DNA from: Pithys albifrons albifrons
Lineage: Eukaryota > Chordata > Aves > Passeriformes > Thamnophilidae
NCBI RefSeq assembly: GCF_047495875.1
Contig: NC_092463.1
Location: 23,053,224-23,117,223, forward strand
Direction: 5' to 3'
DNA length: 64,000 bases
The translations under genes were made by a program, and so were the position numbers. Under the pieces are notes generated by a model, which saw only the letters and a list, made by a program, of their open reading frames with translations, was not told the DNA's origin and searched no databases. Shown piece by piece: positions 24,101 to 39,100 of this stretch (positions within the stretch are counted from its first letter, which is position 1; the number at the start of each line of letters is the position of its first letter).

Positions 24101-27100
24101 ATGTTTGTGGACTGTGATAGCTACTTTTTTGAAGAAATACCATGGTGTACCATTTGCTGTCTTACAACCAGCAGGAAAACAAATTCTTCAGTCAGGTCTT
24201 TTAGAAGATGTTCAATTCTCCTCTTGTCTCAGCCTTTTCTGAAGCTTGAAAATTCTGTTTCTTTCAGTTACTCCTTTTTGTCTTGTTTGTCTCATAAACC
24301 GTGAGGGTTTTGAGGGACTTTTTCTATTCCTACTGTGTGATTTGTGTTCTTTGATTAATGTGAATCAACATGGGCTGCAAAAATGCAATGTTCCAACTCT
24401 GGAGAAGTGCTTCTTGAGCTAAGTCAGTTAATTGCATTTAATATGGAACAAATCCATCATGTCTCTGCTTTCTGCCAGCAGACAGCTGCACAGCGATTTC
24501 ATTTGTGACAGCAAAAGCAGCAAAGCCCGGAGTATTAGAATATATAAAGAAATTTACTCTGGAAGGTAGATACTTTCTGAATAACTATTTCTCAAACTTG
24601 GTGCTTGATGAGAGAGGGAAAAAAAAAAGTGAGGATTAAACTCCTGAAAGCCTGAATAACTTATCTCTGCATGTGTAGGGAAGGTACTCATGATTACTTA
24701 CATGCAGTATTTTTGGGACTAATCTGATTTCTAGAATTCTCATCTTAACTTAGTTCCTCTGTTCTGGATTGCTCAGTGCTGTCTTTCACATATGTTTTCC
24801 TTTTTGACTTTCCATTGAAGTCTGTAGTTAGAGAAGACCTTCTCATGAAGATTGAAGCATATTGAGGCCATTCTAAGCAGGGAATTGGAGATTAGTTCAT
24901 GTGCTTCTCCAGTGCATATATGTGGTTATGTACCATCAATCATCATTTTTGCAAGTGTCCAGTGATTATTAAGTGTTCTGCTGGAGTACATGAGCTGAAA
25001 ACCTCTTTCCATTGTTGACTTCCGTGAATTCTTAGTTTTGTAATGTGTTTAGCTCTTTTTCTATTACTTCAGAATTCATTGGATCTAGTACTGAGGGATG
25101 GAGAATGAGTATCTTAATGTTTGTGTGATAGTTGTCATGTTAAAAAAGTACAGAAAATAGCAAGTACATCTGCTTTCATCCACTTTGAAGTTAGTGTGGA
25201 CATTAGCAAACAATTTTTGCTATTTCATTTGTTTTTTCTCCCACAGCTATTTATTAACCAACTGTGCATTTTAGATTATTTAGTCTACTACCAGCAGTGT
25301 TAGTAGGATGTGAATAAATGGTGCTTGGGCATCTGTGTACAAACCACTTTTTCAAGTGATTAAAATAAAATAATCTGCCTTCATGTTGAGGCAGCTGAAA
25401 CAGGTTTTGCTTGTGACTTTTCTGTAGCTTCTGGCTAAGCAACAACAGAAGTTAACATTGTTGCTAAGCAAGGATGTGAGAACATCCCTGAAGTGTGAGA
25501 ACATCCTTGGTAAACAAGGTGATTTCTGTGAGTGAAACATATCTAAATCTCGCAGAGGTCCTGGTTACATTCACATTTGCATAGAGAGACTCTCTCGGAG
25601 AACAGGCTTTCATTTTCCCTTTTGTTTAGCTTTGGCAGTTACTACTTTGGAAGCCATCTCCTTCCTGTGATTTTATGTCAAGATGTGTACCACTGATGAA
25701 CAAGTTAAAGTTCTTGTTTTCAAAGTATTTTCAATGGGATCTGCCCAACCCCTTTTGCCACGATTAGGGATGCTCAGCACTTTGGAATGTTAAACTCTTC
25801 TATTGCATGTTTTGTCTTTTTTCCCCAAGACCCTGAAATTTCAAGGTACCATAAGTCCAGCTTTGGGAGATACACTGTAAGGTCTGCTTCAGCTTTTACT
25901 TCTCTCTAGACCTTTTTGAGGTAACTCTGCAGCCTGCTGAGCTTGCTTGCATGGCAAGCTCCAGCTTTAGGACCACTGCTTGTGAAGTAAGGAGAGGAAT
26001 TGTTCCTGCAGCTGCACTGTTTGATCCAAGTTGTGTTTGTTACAGGTGATGTTTGGGAAACATTTCCTGGCTCGTGTACTTTGCCTCATCGTGCTCCCGC
26101 TTGCCCTCTACACGGCTATGTTTGCTGTTCATTTTACAGTATTAAATAAAAGGTATTTCACTATGTTTTCTGCAGAAGAAGAGTTGCTTGTCTTTGCTTT
26201 GAATTAAATGCTATTGATTATGTATTTCTCCACTTTCAGTGTCGGAAGCACAGCTACAAGCTGTGTCTTTGTTTCATTCCCTTCACAGACTCCTGCATTG
26301 TTCTTACAGAAAGACTCTGGCCAAGCTGGCAGTGAAACTGAATTTTAATTTGACACTTTCTGAAATGCCAAGCAAGTAAACTAACCGAACTTGTCTCCTT
26401 TTCTCCCCATCTCTTTCCTGGACCTGAAAATGTCTGAACTCCATTCCTTGTCATTTTGTAATTTAAAAAAAAGTAACTGCATTCCTGAAAAATCTTTGTC
26501 TGTGATTAAAAAAGTAAGTCTGACTGTGCCCAAAGGGAATGCTCTTCTCTGAGTGCCTAAAACCAAGGGATACTTTTTCGTATTTGAAGTGCACAAAAAG
26601 CTACTAGAATGTCCAAGTGATGTTTTCCATATACCAGCATTAAGAAATGAGGTGAATATGCCTTTCGCTCCTAAAAAAAAGAATATAAAATCAGTTGGTT
26701 TTCAGTTAAAATCAGCTGGTGTTACCATTAACCTCTTAGCAGAAATAAGACTAAAAAGCCACAGACAGAGGCTTTGTTACGTGTATCCTGACACTCTGAC
26801 AGACACTCAGAGATCATTGTGATGCTTTGTGCAGTGCCAGCACATGCATTTTTGTGACCTCAAGTCCTTGCAGTTCTGGACAATTTCCTGCAAGACTGTC
26901 TCTATCTGCTATGATTCAATTAGAGATGTGTGCATCTAAGGGAGCTGCATTCATTCTTCTGCTGATGCCCCGTCTGGTTTTGTTGTTTTCTTCTGCAAAA
27001 ACAATTTGCTAACACATGACAGAGGTTTGTATGCCTGTTGAGCCAGACTTAGAATTGTCACATTCTTTGCTATCTTTTGTAGTGGTCCTGGGGATGGTTT

Positions 27101-30100
27101 CTTCAGTTCAGCATTTCAGTCCCAGCTCATCGGGAACAATCTTCATAATGTCTCCGTTCCGGAGTGTAAGTGTCCAAATGAATAAACCACTCTGAGTGTT
27201 GTCAATGGGGATTTAAATAAAAATGGCATCTCCTGTGACTCAGTGCAGGAGAGTGCAGGGTATGCCTTCATGGTGGTGCTTGGATCCATGCTGTTCCTCT
27301 GTGCAGTTTTATGTATTGATAGAAAAGAGTAAGGCCAAGTGTAACACTATGTTCAGTGCATGGTCACTAGCTGTTTCATCATATTCCTTCAAGAGGGAAA
27401 GATGCCATTTTGAGGGATTTGACAGTTTTGTGTGCAAGCATCTTACTATTTTTTGGCTTTATATTACTTGAGACATCAAAAATATATTTGTCTTGTTCAC
27501 CATAGGTTTGTAGGTATTCAGATGTCGGATTTGTTTCCAAAACATGTATAAATGAAAACTATCAGTTTGTTTGTGACCCAGTGTGTCCCTAGTCAGTGTT
27601 GTGGCTGTGTTGTATTCAACATGCACATAAGTTTAGGGGAAAGATGGCTCTGTGGTTGTTCCGTAATCTTCAGGTTGTGAGGGACTGCTGAGCCTTTAAT
27701 ATGGTTTAACTTTCTGACACTTCATCTTTTCTCTGGCTGTTCCCTGCTCCAGAGCTGCTACTGGGAGCGCATCGCTTTCATTCTCCTAGACTGAGTTCTT
27801 TCACTTATGTTGGGAGGCTGTGAACCCAGGATATCAGCTCCACTGTCTGATAGCTCAGCTTGCCTCCTTTCCCTCTTGTATTGCCATAGGGGTTGGTGAT
27901 GGAGTGCTTCAAAGTAGTCACGTGCTTTTCAAACTTGATCATGCTTTAACTTGACCGTATACTCCTAAGGAAAGCTATCTCAAACCTCTCATTATGGAAA
28001 TTACATACAAAAGCACTTCTGTTTATGTTAAAAGTCAGTGAGAAAATTTTAAGTGTTTTAGCCAAATGTTATGTATTAATTTCAGTGAACTGTGGTTGAA
28101 GATGGAAGCTAAGCTTGCAATGAGTCCTGTAGAGTAATGTGTTAAACAGAAAATGAACTTTATCAAAATGAAGCAGAAGAATGCATGTCTAATTAGAGCA
28201 CTGTAGACTAGCTGGGAAAAATACTTAGAGGAGAACTGCCTTATGCCTTTTTAACTCCTTCCTTCTCATGCAGACTTGGCATATGGGTCTGTGGTCACAA
28301 TGAAGAACCTTCGGATGGCCGGGGGATACCTTCACTCCCACTGGCATCTCTACCCGGAGGGCATTGGGGCTCGACAGCAGCAGGTTAGTGTGCTGTGGTG
28401 GTATTGCCTGTGACTGCAACCATCATCTTGCTTCCTTTGCATTTAGCACCAGAGGCCATTATGGCAGAGCTGTGTTTACTCTGCCTCTATCACCCTCAGT
28501 GCCACAGCTGTGCACTTGGCTTGGAAGTCTGACTACAAAGGAGGCTCGAAGGGAGCCCATCACATTGCACCAGAGGGATGACTTACAGTAACAAGGCTTT
28601 GCTGTAATGTACGATTACCCTCCATAATTGGAGGCCAAGAGGATTTCAGAATAATCTTCCATAATGAAAATTACCTCAAGAAAGGCTGTGAGACTTATGT
28701 TTAAAACAAATACATTATCTTATAGGTTTTATTGCTCTGTTTAAAAAGCAAGGGACTGGAACTGCTGTGTGTTGTTTTTAGTCCTGCCTCTGGCTTCTGT
28801 GACCTTACATGAATTCCTCTCTTTTGTGCTTTGCTTTCCTTATCTATCACCAAGGAATCTGTAAGAGTTTGCTCATTAAACTAGGTATCTGTGCATTTTT
28901 AAGGTAATGTAACCGTAATGAAACAATCTGGACTAAGGGGACTAAGGGTTTCTCATTAAGTGATTAGTGAAAGTAGAAATCAGGAATCATGTAACTATCC
29001 CTAATTAAATACTACAAAAATCAAGTGAATTTTCTATTTTTGTCCATCATCATCAAGTTTCACCAATTTTTGCAGCTTCTGCACCTTTCCCGAGATGTAG
29101 TTTGCAGCTTGTATATTAGTGTCTAAAAATTGTTCTGAGCTTCTTGAAAGAAGGTTGCCAGAGAAACACAAGTGATTGGTTTTTAACTCTGTTCTGTCTC
29201 TGCGGTGAGGAGGAAGTTTTCAGAAATTACAGCTTTGTCTCAATCTTCTTTTCCTGCTGTTCATCACAATCAAAATGTCTAGTATTCTCATGTGACATGA
29301 TGTTTATAACAGTAGGTGGAGGTGTCATACTAGAACTGGTTCAAAGATAGGCAAAATTCAAGTGCAGAGCATACTTTATGGCACTAAAAGCAGAGAAGGG
29401 GAATTTGGAGAGGACACTAATGAGAGTTCCTTGAGGAAAGTGGGAAAGGATGGAGATTTTTCCCTGTGTTCCCTGCTCTGCTAGTAGGACAAGGGTAGGA
29501 TTCTGGGAGACTTTTGGGGCTCTGGAGAGAAGAAGGGAATTTAGAACTTGGAGGAGATTTAGGGAGGAAAAAGTGATCTCTCTGCTTCCATGTGTCCTTC
29601 TTCTTATGATGACTTAACCTCAATATATGAGGTTCTAGCTCCAGCTATCGCTTTTCCTCCACCCTCAGACACTGCTCTGTGTTCTACCTCTCACCCACCA
29701 GCCCATCTGCTCCCACCTGAGTGGGAGACACACGTCTGGCCTGGGATCCCACAGCGCAGGGCTTGCTACTTCTGGAAGAGGAGAGTGAGCAAAAGGTGCA
29801 GTTCCTCGTGCTCTGGGGAGCAGCACCCTGGAATAAGATGGTCTCCTGTGTCCATGGTAGCATTAGGCACAGTTACTCTCTGTGAGGCTGAGCAGGCTGG
29901 CAAGGATTAGCTGTGCACCTGTAACAGTTGATTCCTGAGTGCTTCTTACCTTGCCTGGATCTTTAGGCAGAAGCATAGTTGTCACAGCCTATTGTCATAA
30001 ATCTCTGCTGTCTATAAAGCCAGGGCTGCTTCCATCTTCTGGTTCTGGTCAGTAATTATTCAAGGATTTAGGTTTGGATATCCTGTTGTTGTAGGAGGAG

Positions 30101-33100
30101 CCACTGAAGTAGAGCGAAAAGAGCTCAAACTGTATGGTTGGAGGCTGTTACTCATGAAATGTAGTGCTTCTGAGCAGAAGGGCTGTACACTGGCGTGGTC
30201 TGGGTTAAGGAGTGGCCTGGAATGGACTTTCTCGGGGGCACTGCCAGACAAGTAATCGCAGGATTTCTGTGTTATTGGCGCACTCATTTGAGACTTGGAT
30301 TTGCTGGTGAATGTGTGTCTGCTATCACCAGTTTTTTTCTTGTTTGGTGAAATAATTAATGCTGTCCTTTCAGGTCACTGCCTACGTACATAAAGATTTG
30401 AATAACCTGTGGATTATAAAGAAACATGATTCTGATACAGGTAACAAATACCAGTAAAGTGCCTTTTACAACGGCTGCTTCAGTTTTTCGCATAAATATT
30501 CTGAGTTCCCTCCATGTCAGAGTATTCTTCATGGATACGAGAGGGAGAGGAGGAATAACAGGGGGAAGCTGGATCCATCTTGATTTATATTGTGAATGTC
30601 TACTTTGGTTTTAGCTCTTCTCCAGATTGTACAGTTGAAGTAAATAAGCTTTTCTCAGCTGAAGGTTACGTTGACAATTTTTCAGCTTAGTAGGGCCACA
30701 AATAACAGCAGAGAGGAAACCAGTCTGAACTCAGAATTTTTTGCAATCTGTTATTGTGGCTGAGAGTCCTGGACAAGTTGGATCCTGGTACATTCTGGTA
30801 CATTGTGTTTAACAGATTTTTGTGGATGATTGCTTGGGACAAGATAAGAGTACTGAACATGACAGTCTGTGGTTTGTACTTACATCTGTTTTTTAGAAGA
30901 TTACGTAGAGTAGCTGAGGCGTGTTTGATCTGACAGAGTTTCATTTTTTTAACCTGCCACATGTGTATATAAAAATTAACAAGGACTGTCTAAACAACAA
31001 AAAATGCAAATAATCTAGATATAAAAAACCCCTACCTGCAAGCAGTGTTACAGGAGTCATTTATAGTTCATGTTCTTTGGAGTAGCCCTCAGAGCTAAAG
31101 CCTAGAGCATTGTTTTACACCTGGCTTAGAGTTGACACAAAGTTGTTTGCTTGTATTGTTTGGTTGAGGCATAAGCATTAACAAGAAACTTTCTAAGACC
31201 CTGATATGTTTGTCAGTACACTGATATGATTAGTTTGCCTTCCTTCAGCAGATCTGTCAGACCCCTCGAGCCCTGTGGAGTTTGTGAGGCATGGAGATAT
31301 TATTCGTCTGGAACATAAAGAGTAAGGATGATTTCTGGGATTCAAAGGGATTGTGTGTTTGCGTAGAATTGGTGGGAGATGTGTCCTGCTGAAGGCAATA
31401 TGGTTAGGCCAGCACAAGCAGGCATTTCCAGTGTGAGGTTTGTAGAGCTTTTAATCTGTGGTTTATGTTTGAAAGGTGTCTTTTAAATAGGAAACTTTTA
31501 ACAGAGCCACACAACTTTTTTAGAAATATCTGTCAAGGCAGCGGAGAGATTTGTTCAGCTGTGTGAGGTGTGATACTCAGGGGTAACTTTTTTGCAGAGA
31601 AGCAGTTTTGAAACCCTCATTGGCTGTGGGCTTGTCCCAGCTCTCTCAGTTTAATAGGCAAATAAAGAGTTGGGGGTTTTTTTCAGTGTACTGCAAGTGT
31701 TCTGTTCCTGCCTACACAGGCAGTATCCACCTGCTGAAGTTCTCAACAGCACTGAGATTGCAGCAGTGAAACACTTTGAATGAAAATGTCACCTAGTACC
31801 TTCTGTCTCTGTAGGGAGTACCTAAGAGGAAGCAGGGGAACCCTAGTGACTTGATATATGGCCTTTGTCTAGTCTAATATTGCTTTGCCAAAATGCTTTG
31901 TGCTTTCACAGCCTTGATTTCTTAACCTGAAAACTTGTGAGCCAGGAAATCATGTCTGGTATTCAGTATGGCATGTGCACAAATCATTGCCTAGGTTTCC
32001 AGCATTATTATAAGATTATTTTAAAATCCCTTGAATTTGGGGGTTTGCTGTCAAATATATGATAACGCGGATGATAAAATCTTGATTAGGCAAAATGGGT
32101 TAAGTCTTGCCGAGTCTCCCAAGCGGAGGTGAAGCGGCGGTGCTGCGGCAGAGTCACGGCAGGCGGCGCTCGTGGCGCGGCGTGTCCCCTTCCCATGGGG
32201 ATGCAGCGCACCGAGACATTGTCCGAGTGCCTTTGGTAGGGACTGACCGGGCTATGGCCAGGTTTCTCTGGTTGCTTCAGGCAGAAGTCCTGACAAGGCG
32301 GGTGGCTGTCTGTCTGCACCGTGCTTGTGCTAATTGTGCTAATGGGTAGCCACTGATTCCCCTTTAATGGTACAGTCTTTCTCCTCAAAAGCAAAACTGA
32401 TGATCACAAAAGATTGGAATCTTGCTTTTAGTCTGTTTGTCCCACCTTTACTGTTAATTAAAAAAAACAAAACAAAACCATAGCAAAACAAAACATACCC
32501 TACAACGTCTTCTTCACTTGGAGGTGATAGGCTGTAGTTGGGGGTTGGATTTATTCATGCTGTCATGCTTTCCCATCACTGCCCAGTGTGGCATAAGCTC
32601 AGAGTTACATGGTGGAGACAGATTCACTCAGTGGTCCTCATCCTGTTAAGGCTGCATCCTGCCCTGCCCTCAGCTAGAATTCAGTGCTTAGAGCTCTGGG
32701 AGATCTCTGAATGGCTCAAACCAAAGTTCTTTTCACAAATCGACAAGGCTCAAAAGTTTGACCTTTTATTTCATTTCAGAACTTCTAGAAATCTGCATAG
32801 TCACCAGCATGAGGCTCCCCTGACAAGGAAGCATTTCCAGGTCACTGGCTATGGAATAGTAAGTGAAGGCAAGCTTGAACAAAAGCTCCTTCTTTTTGAA
32901 CAGTTCATATCACGACAAGGGAATTTATTGCTGCTTTTTTTAGTTTGTTAGCCAAGGTGGTAGATCTGCCATCCTGAAGGAAAAACTGATTTAGTGTGAA
33001 ATGGCTTATCTCATTTTTAAGGTCTATTTAATGTGAACAGAGACAAAAAGCAATTGAAACTTTTACTGCCAATCTAGCTTTGGCAGCATTCAACTCCAGA

Positions 33101-36100
33101 AATGACAATCTGAGCAACTTGATAACAGAATTTTGAATCATGAAAGTGAAATCTGCTTTGCGGGCTGAATTTCTAAATGCAAGAATCTGTTCCCTAAACC
33201 TCTTTTGTGAAGCAGCCAAATTACCCCTGTTTATGCTGTAATTCTGAGGCACAGTCAAGTATGAATTGTAAGAAAAAAAATGAAGGTTGGCAAGATAAAT
33301 ATGTGTTTGTGAATGGTTGCTCATGTCTTGAATGATTTCTTCCTGATGTGGAATCTCTTTTGTGAAGTCTGAGTGAGAAAGGTCTGGGCTGGTTTGTTTA
33401 GCTTTGCCACCATTAGAGATTCAGCATTTCCTATTTGCAGTGCTTCAATTCTGGCTTCTAGTTTATGGATTTTTTTGTTTCTTTTTTTCTGTTTTTGTGA
33501 TTGTTTTTCTGCAATGGTATGTTTGCATGATAGAATGGAACAGGAGACTCGAATGATTTCTGGCGGATTGAAGTGGTGGGCAGACAGACTGGGAAGCTCA
33601 TCAAAGTCCTACGGAGTCAGATCCGGCTAACCCATGTGGCCACAGGGTGTATATTGGGCTCTTCTGGAAAGACTCTGCCGAAATGGTAAATAGTTTGTAA
33701 TCCCCCTCCACCCCTGCAAGGCCTTGAGCTGACTTGTTCCTTTACTTGATGGTACTTTTAAACTTAGCAATAACCACATTTCCTCCATTTCTTTAAAAGA
33801 ATAAAAATGTAACTAGGAGGTACTAAAAATATAACCACAGGGGCAAGATGTAGCTTAGGGTTATGCAGTCTGGTACGGTAAAGGTATACAGCTCTGAAAA
33901 ATAATTTCTCTTACTCAGAGATCCAAGAGTGACATGGACATAGATCTTGTCATCTGGTAGGTCAAGGAGGGGATGACAGACGTGTTCTTTAAGTCCTATT
34001 TTATCCTTAGGGTTCACAAAAATTGCTAGAAACTGGGGCAGTTCCTGCTGTTCTTTATCATAATCTTCAAAATTGCTTTTTATTGGTGTTAATTTGTCTT
34101 GTGGTTGGAAGACCTTTTTTGCATGCAGCATCTGAAATGAGGACAATGGTTCCAAGCTGCTCCCAGCAGGGGTTAGGACTTTGTATGTTCTTGAATTGTA
34201 TATCTTCATCACTAAAATTACATGCATACGGAGACATACAGATTAAAGGCAAGCCCTATCTGCAAAGCTGTACTGTGTGGGATGCTAATATGGATCTGGA
34301 AGCAGCAGGCTGTGTAGTCATGTTGCTACTGTTTCCAGAGCTGCCTCCCTTACTGCTAGTTTAGTTTTGCTTCACTGTTAATAGTAAATTGGATTCCAAG
34401 GAATCCTGTGAATGCTGTATCATGGTGAGCACAGGCAGATACCTCTGGTCAGGAATGCAAGTGTCAGTTAGACTTCACCATAAAAGGGGGCTCATATGTA
34501 AATAGTGTGTTTGGTTTAAAAAAAAAAAGTCAGTCTTTGTCAAGAGCATTCAAAAAAGGTGATTTGGGGTTTTTTTCCATTAATACAAACTTACTCTGTG
34601 AGTGGAAGTTATTGCCACAAAATATTCATGATATTAAGAGCTAAGGGGAATAAAATAATTGTTAACTGCAAATAAGGATGATTAGAGTATATTGAACTTT
34701 TTTTTGTTTTAAGGGTAGTAATCACTGTCCTTCAGAGTAAGGTAATTAATTAATGGATTAATTAATTGATTAATTAATTGATTAGTCAAGTCTGCTAAGT
34801 GGTGATTGATAGAAAATTCCTTGTTAATCTATCACATTACTATAGGGCTTGATGCACTTTTTCCCAGAGTCTTTGATGTGACCTGCTAAAAACAGGATGA
34901 CAGACTAAAGAACAGTTATTGGTATCCCCTAAGGTAACTCTTTTGTTCTGTAATACGGTCATTGTAGGCATGGATTGATTCAAATTAATGATGATGATTT
35001 TCTTCTGCAGGGGCTACAAGGGTTGAATTGAAGTAGCTCCTAGTTGCCAATGTGCATCATTTTCAAAAATCCCACCTATGGACCTAGGTTTTTTTAGACA
35101 TCCAAAGTTAGAAATGTGGTTCAAATATTCAGTAGAATTTTGATGTTGGCTGCATTGCAAATCTATTTTGGTTTCTACATGGTTCCTAGAGCATGTAAAA
35201 ATGCACCTGCTGAGTTTGTGTGATATGGTAGGTGTTAGGGAGAAGTATAAAGCTAACTGGGGAAAAAACAGACATGAACTGGAAATACTGAGTGTTCTTG
35301 TGGGGTAGTGGTTAACTGTTCTACTGTTCCTCAGGGGCTGGGAACAAGTGGAAGTCACCTGCACACCATACCTGAAGGAGACTCCCAATTCCCTCTGGAA
35401 CTTTGAAGATCATATTAACCCTAAGTGTAAGTAATTTACTTAATTTTAGTTTGAGAGTGCATCTTGGCCTGCTGTTAAATGAAGGGCTGAACTATCACAT
35501 GGCAATAACTGGCATTCAGCATTTGGAGGTTGTGTGTTGTCTCCCAGCTTAAGTGCAAACTTCCTGAACTTGGACCACGCAGAGGTGCAGAGCCCTTTTC
35601 TCTTTCACTGTACTGCAAGCTGGTGATAATGCTTGAAATGTAGTGGAAGTATAAAGACATCTTAAGGATTTTGAGTTTTGTGGGCAGCATTGCAATACAG
35701 GCTGTTATTTTTAACATTTTTTGTTTAACTGAGAGTTATTGATGTAAGTATGTCATACATGTTTCAATGATTTTTTAAAACTAGGATCCACCATGTTTTG
35801 GTGTGTTTTTTTCCTTTGCTTACTAGGGGCATGCTAAATCATGACTTTGCAGTGCCATCAAGAAATGAATAGTGTGTGACAGAGATACAAGTTTGCCAAT
35901 AATGATGGATGGGCCTTGCAGCCTCCCCCAGTTCAATGTTTCACAGTCTCATCTGGCCTGAGTTATTCAACACAACTTTCATTGCATGAATTGCAGGTGT
36001 TTTGAGCTGAGTTCTGACTTATTAAAAAACTTACTGTTCTTCATCCTTTGAGAGCAACTTTATGCAAACCAAAGGAGAGAAATCCTGGGCTCTTGACTTG

Positions 36101-39100
36101 GTAGAATTTCTTCTTCTGTTGTTATGCATTTTACATTCCCACACTTATTTACAGAGAAACAGCAGCCTATGAAGAGTATGTCTCTAGTTTCAGCCAGAAA
36201 TACAAACCTGTTTATTTCATGAAGCTCCTAGAAGTAAAGGAGGAAATATAGGAGTACATAAATTATAAAATTCCCTGGAGGATACTTTTGACTGCAAGCC
36301 TTTGTGTGTAGAATATGAATGAATTGCACAGAGAATTAAAAGAGGTTCTGGAAGCAGCAGGAGATAATTTAGTTTATTGCGAAAGATGCAAACAAATGTA
36401 AGCCACACAGATGTCTTACCTATTTTTCTCTCTTTTTCTGAAGTGCCCAATATCAGCCTGGATGTTTTGAAACCTTCTTTTGTAGAAATTCTGCTAGAAT
36501 CCCACATGATTATGATCCAGGTAGGATATCATTAATTCTAGATTATAATTTTCTTCTTCCTCTCTCTTGCATCAAAAAAATAGCACTTTCTGAGAGATCT
36601 GGGTGATGGCATCAAGCTAGGGCAGAATTTACATGCCCAAGCAACCTACTTGAATTTATACTTATAAAAAGGGATGGTCTTGAAGCTAAGTCTTTCAAGT
36701 CCAAGTTTGGAAGCACTGGACTTAATGCCTGGCTCTGCTGTTGGTGTGATCTGGCTACAGTCTAGTTATGTAACACTTTCCCTACCTTGCTGGAAGGTTT
36801 TAAAGTTAAATTAGTCTTGTGAAGCAGGAGGATATTACAGTGGTCAAAGTCAGGAAAATTAGCTAAACAGGCACTTAAAGAATAAGTGTTTGGATTGAAA
36901 ATGGAAAACTTGTGATTTTTTTTAAAGTTCATCAAGGTGCTGTGATTTCTGGTTTCTTCTTTATCTCTGAATATTTAAAAAAAAGGAGCAGATTTAATAT
37001 TTTCAAGGTGGGCTGCTCTTGCAGCCTTTTCTCTGTGATTATTCTTTGTGCTCTTGGCCACAGCACTTCTGCTTCTGAAGAATGAGAAGTTACTCTTTTG
37101 AAAAAGGAGTCTCAGCTTTTCTTTGCTACTGTTTGTAAAGCTCTTCTCAGATTTTTAAGACAAAGACAGTAGTCAAGCAAATTATTATTAATGCTTGTAA
37201 AGTGTTACTGTAAAGTGTTTCCATGGCAACCAGTGATACCATGTCTCAGGTAAGGAAGCACCTGCATGAGTTTCCATGGAAATAATCTTTCTGAGGCGCT
37301 TTTTTTTCTGTAGTGGAGGGAAACCTGTCACAGTAGTCTCTTAATGAACAAAGATCTTGCTTATGCATCATATGTCCTCAGTGACAGAAAAGCTGGAGAA
37401 ATGAGAAAATCCTGCTCTTCTGGTACCCAGAGAACATTTTCACTTGCACAATAGTATTAAAATATTCATTGTCCTCATTGTGGCCTGCTGTGGGAGATGA
37501 TGTGTTTACCTAGGTCAGAAAAGAGCTTTCACTCAGGAAGAGTATTGATGTATGTTTGTGTACACAGACATTTCTGGACAGACATTGAAGCATAACTGTC
37601 TGCTTATGTAAATTTTGTGTTGACTTACCTGTAGTCAAACAATGGCCTCAAACCAAAGGACAATGAAGTTACATCAAAACCTTGGCACTGGCCTATCAAC
37701 TACCAGGTATGTTGATCAGTCCACCTTCCTTTCTATTTTCAAGTGCTTTTGCAGTGCCTCTAGAAGCATAGCACCTCTTAATTGCATTGAAGATGCAATT
37801 GGACTGACGAATGTCTATTTACTCCCTTCTGATCTCTCTCCTCAGGGCCTGCGTTTTTCTGGTGTCAATGAGACAGATTATCGTGTGTATTTGCTGGGAA
37901 ACCCAGTAAGTTGGAGTGGGAGGTTCCAAGCCAATGTCTTTAGCAAATTTGGGCTAAGTCTTGGTTCTGCCAGTGACAGTGTTTCTCTTCCTTCTCCTCC
38001 TTTCGGACTGTCTCTCTTATTGTACTCTTAATGTTTGCATGAAACTTTCTATTTCCTCTCACATGCACATGTCCACCATAAACTCCCAAATCTTTCTTTT
38101 TTCCTCTGTAGGTGATTTGGTGGCTAAATCTGGTCACTATTGGATTATATTTTCTGATAACAATTTGCACTGCAGTGGCATTGAAGAGAGGTGTCCAACT
38201 GACATCTGAACTCAAAGGTAACATCAGTTTTCTTTTTCATATTTGCCTTTTCCAGGCATCTTTAAGAGTGAGTGGATGGCAGGACTTTGTGTGTCAAGGG
38301 TGGGAAACCACCGAGCTTGGATTATTGAGCAATATTCACGAGGAAAAGAGTGAGAACTTCATATATTAAATAGTTTAATAGTGATCAGCACAGATCTTCA
38401 ACAGAAATACTACAAGGCTACTGGTATTGGCAAGGGATACAGGCCAGCTGGATCAGTGTCCTGCTGTGAAGCTGTACATGTTCTCTGTACTACTGTAGTG
38501 TGCACAGTGTTTTAAACACGAAATGTTTCCTCATGTTAATGCAAAGCAAATGACAAATGTGAGATATCATGATTGGTTTTTATGTCCACTACCAAGGTTG
38601 TAGAGCTTTTCACAAACCCTAATAAGTGATACTTTGTCTATTCCAGTTTACATCAAGGGTTGCTTCATTTCGTAGATCTGCTTGTGGGAAGTGAATTCTA
38701 AAATGTGTTGGGAAACTACTCAATTATAGAATAAGTTATTGGTTAAGCTGTGTGTAGACACCATAGCTCTCAGTCCCTTCCCCAGGCTCTGAAAGCTAGG
38801 CAATATTTCTTTCCAGGCAAAGTGGTCTTCTGGATGGCTCATAGTGCAGGCAGAATAAAAACCCTCAGTAACTGGAATAATATAATTAGTCTAATATATA
38901 TCCTGAGAAACTACACATTTGGTGTTAACATACAGCATGATCAATCTCCTGCCAGTCCCTTGAGATTTATGTCTTTGTGTATCTTTTCTGGCAACTGTTT
39001 TCCTGAAAAGTGTTTGTATGTTTATAAAGAATGCAGTTAGGATTTTGCAGAGGCTTGAAGCAATTTCAGACCAGTATATGACTTCTTGCAAAGATCATTC

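Larger units (their letters stand above)
28274..35426 (+). other. POMT2: MIR-domain module of POMT2 (exons 9-14)
   Basis: These six exons encode the lumenal loop with MIR motifs, the beta-trefoil unit shared by PMTs, IP3 receptors and ryanodine receptors. Readable anchors are [14 protein letters not shown] (exon 9), [10 protein letters not shown] (exon 10), [14 protein letters not shown] (exon 11), [11 protein letters not shown] (exon 12) and FWRIEVVG with [19 protein letters not shown] (exon 13). The loop lies in the ER lumen and is needed for PMT activity in studied family members. Confidence 0.9.

Noticed and set aside
32538..32951. 137-codon frame
   Set aside because: Its C-terminal part is POMT2 exon 12 (32780-32858); the rest is intron.
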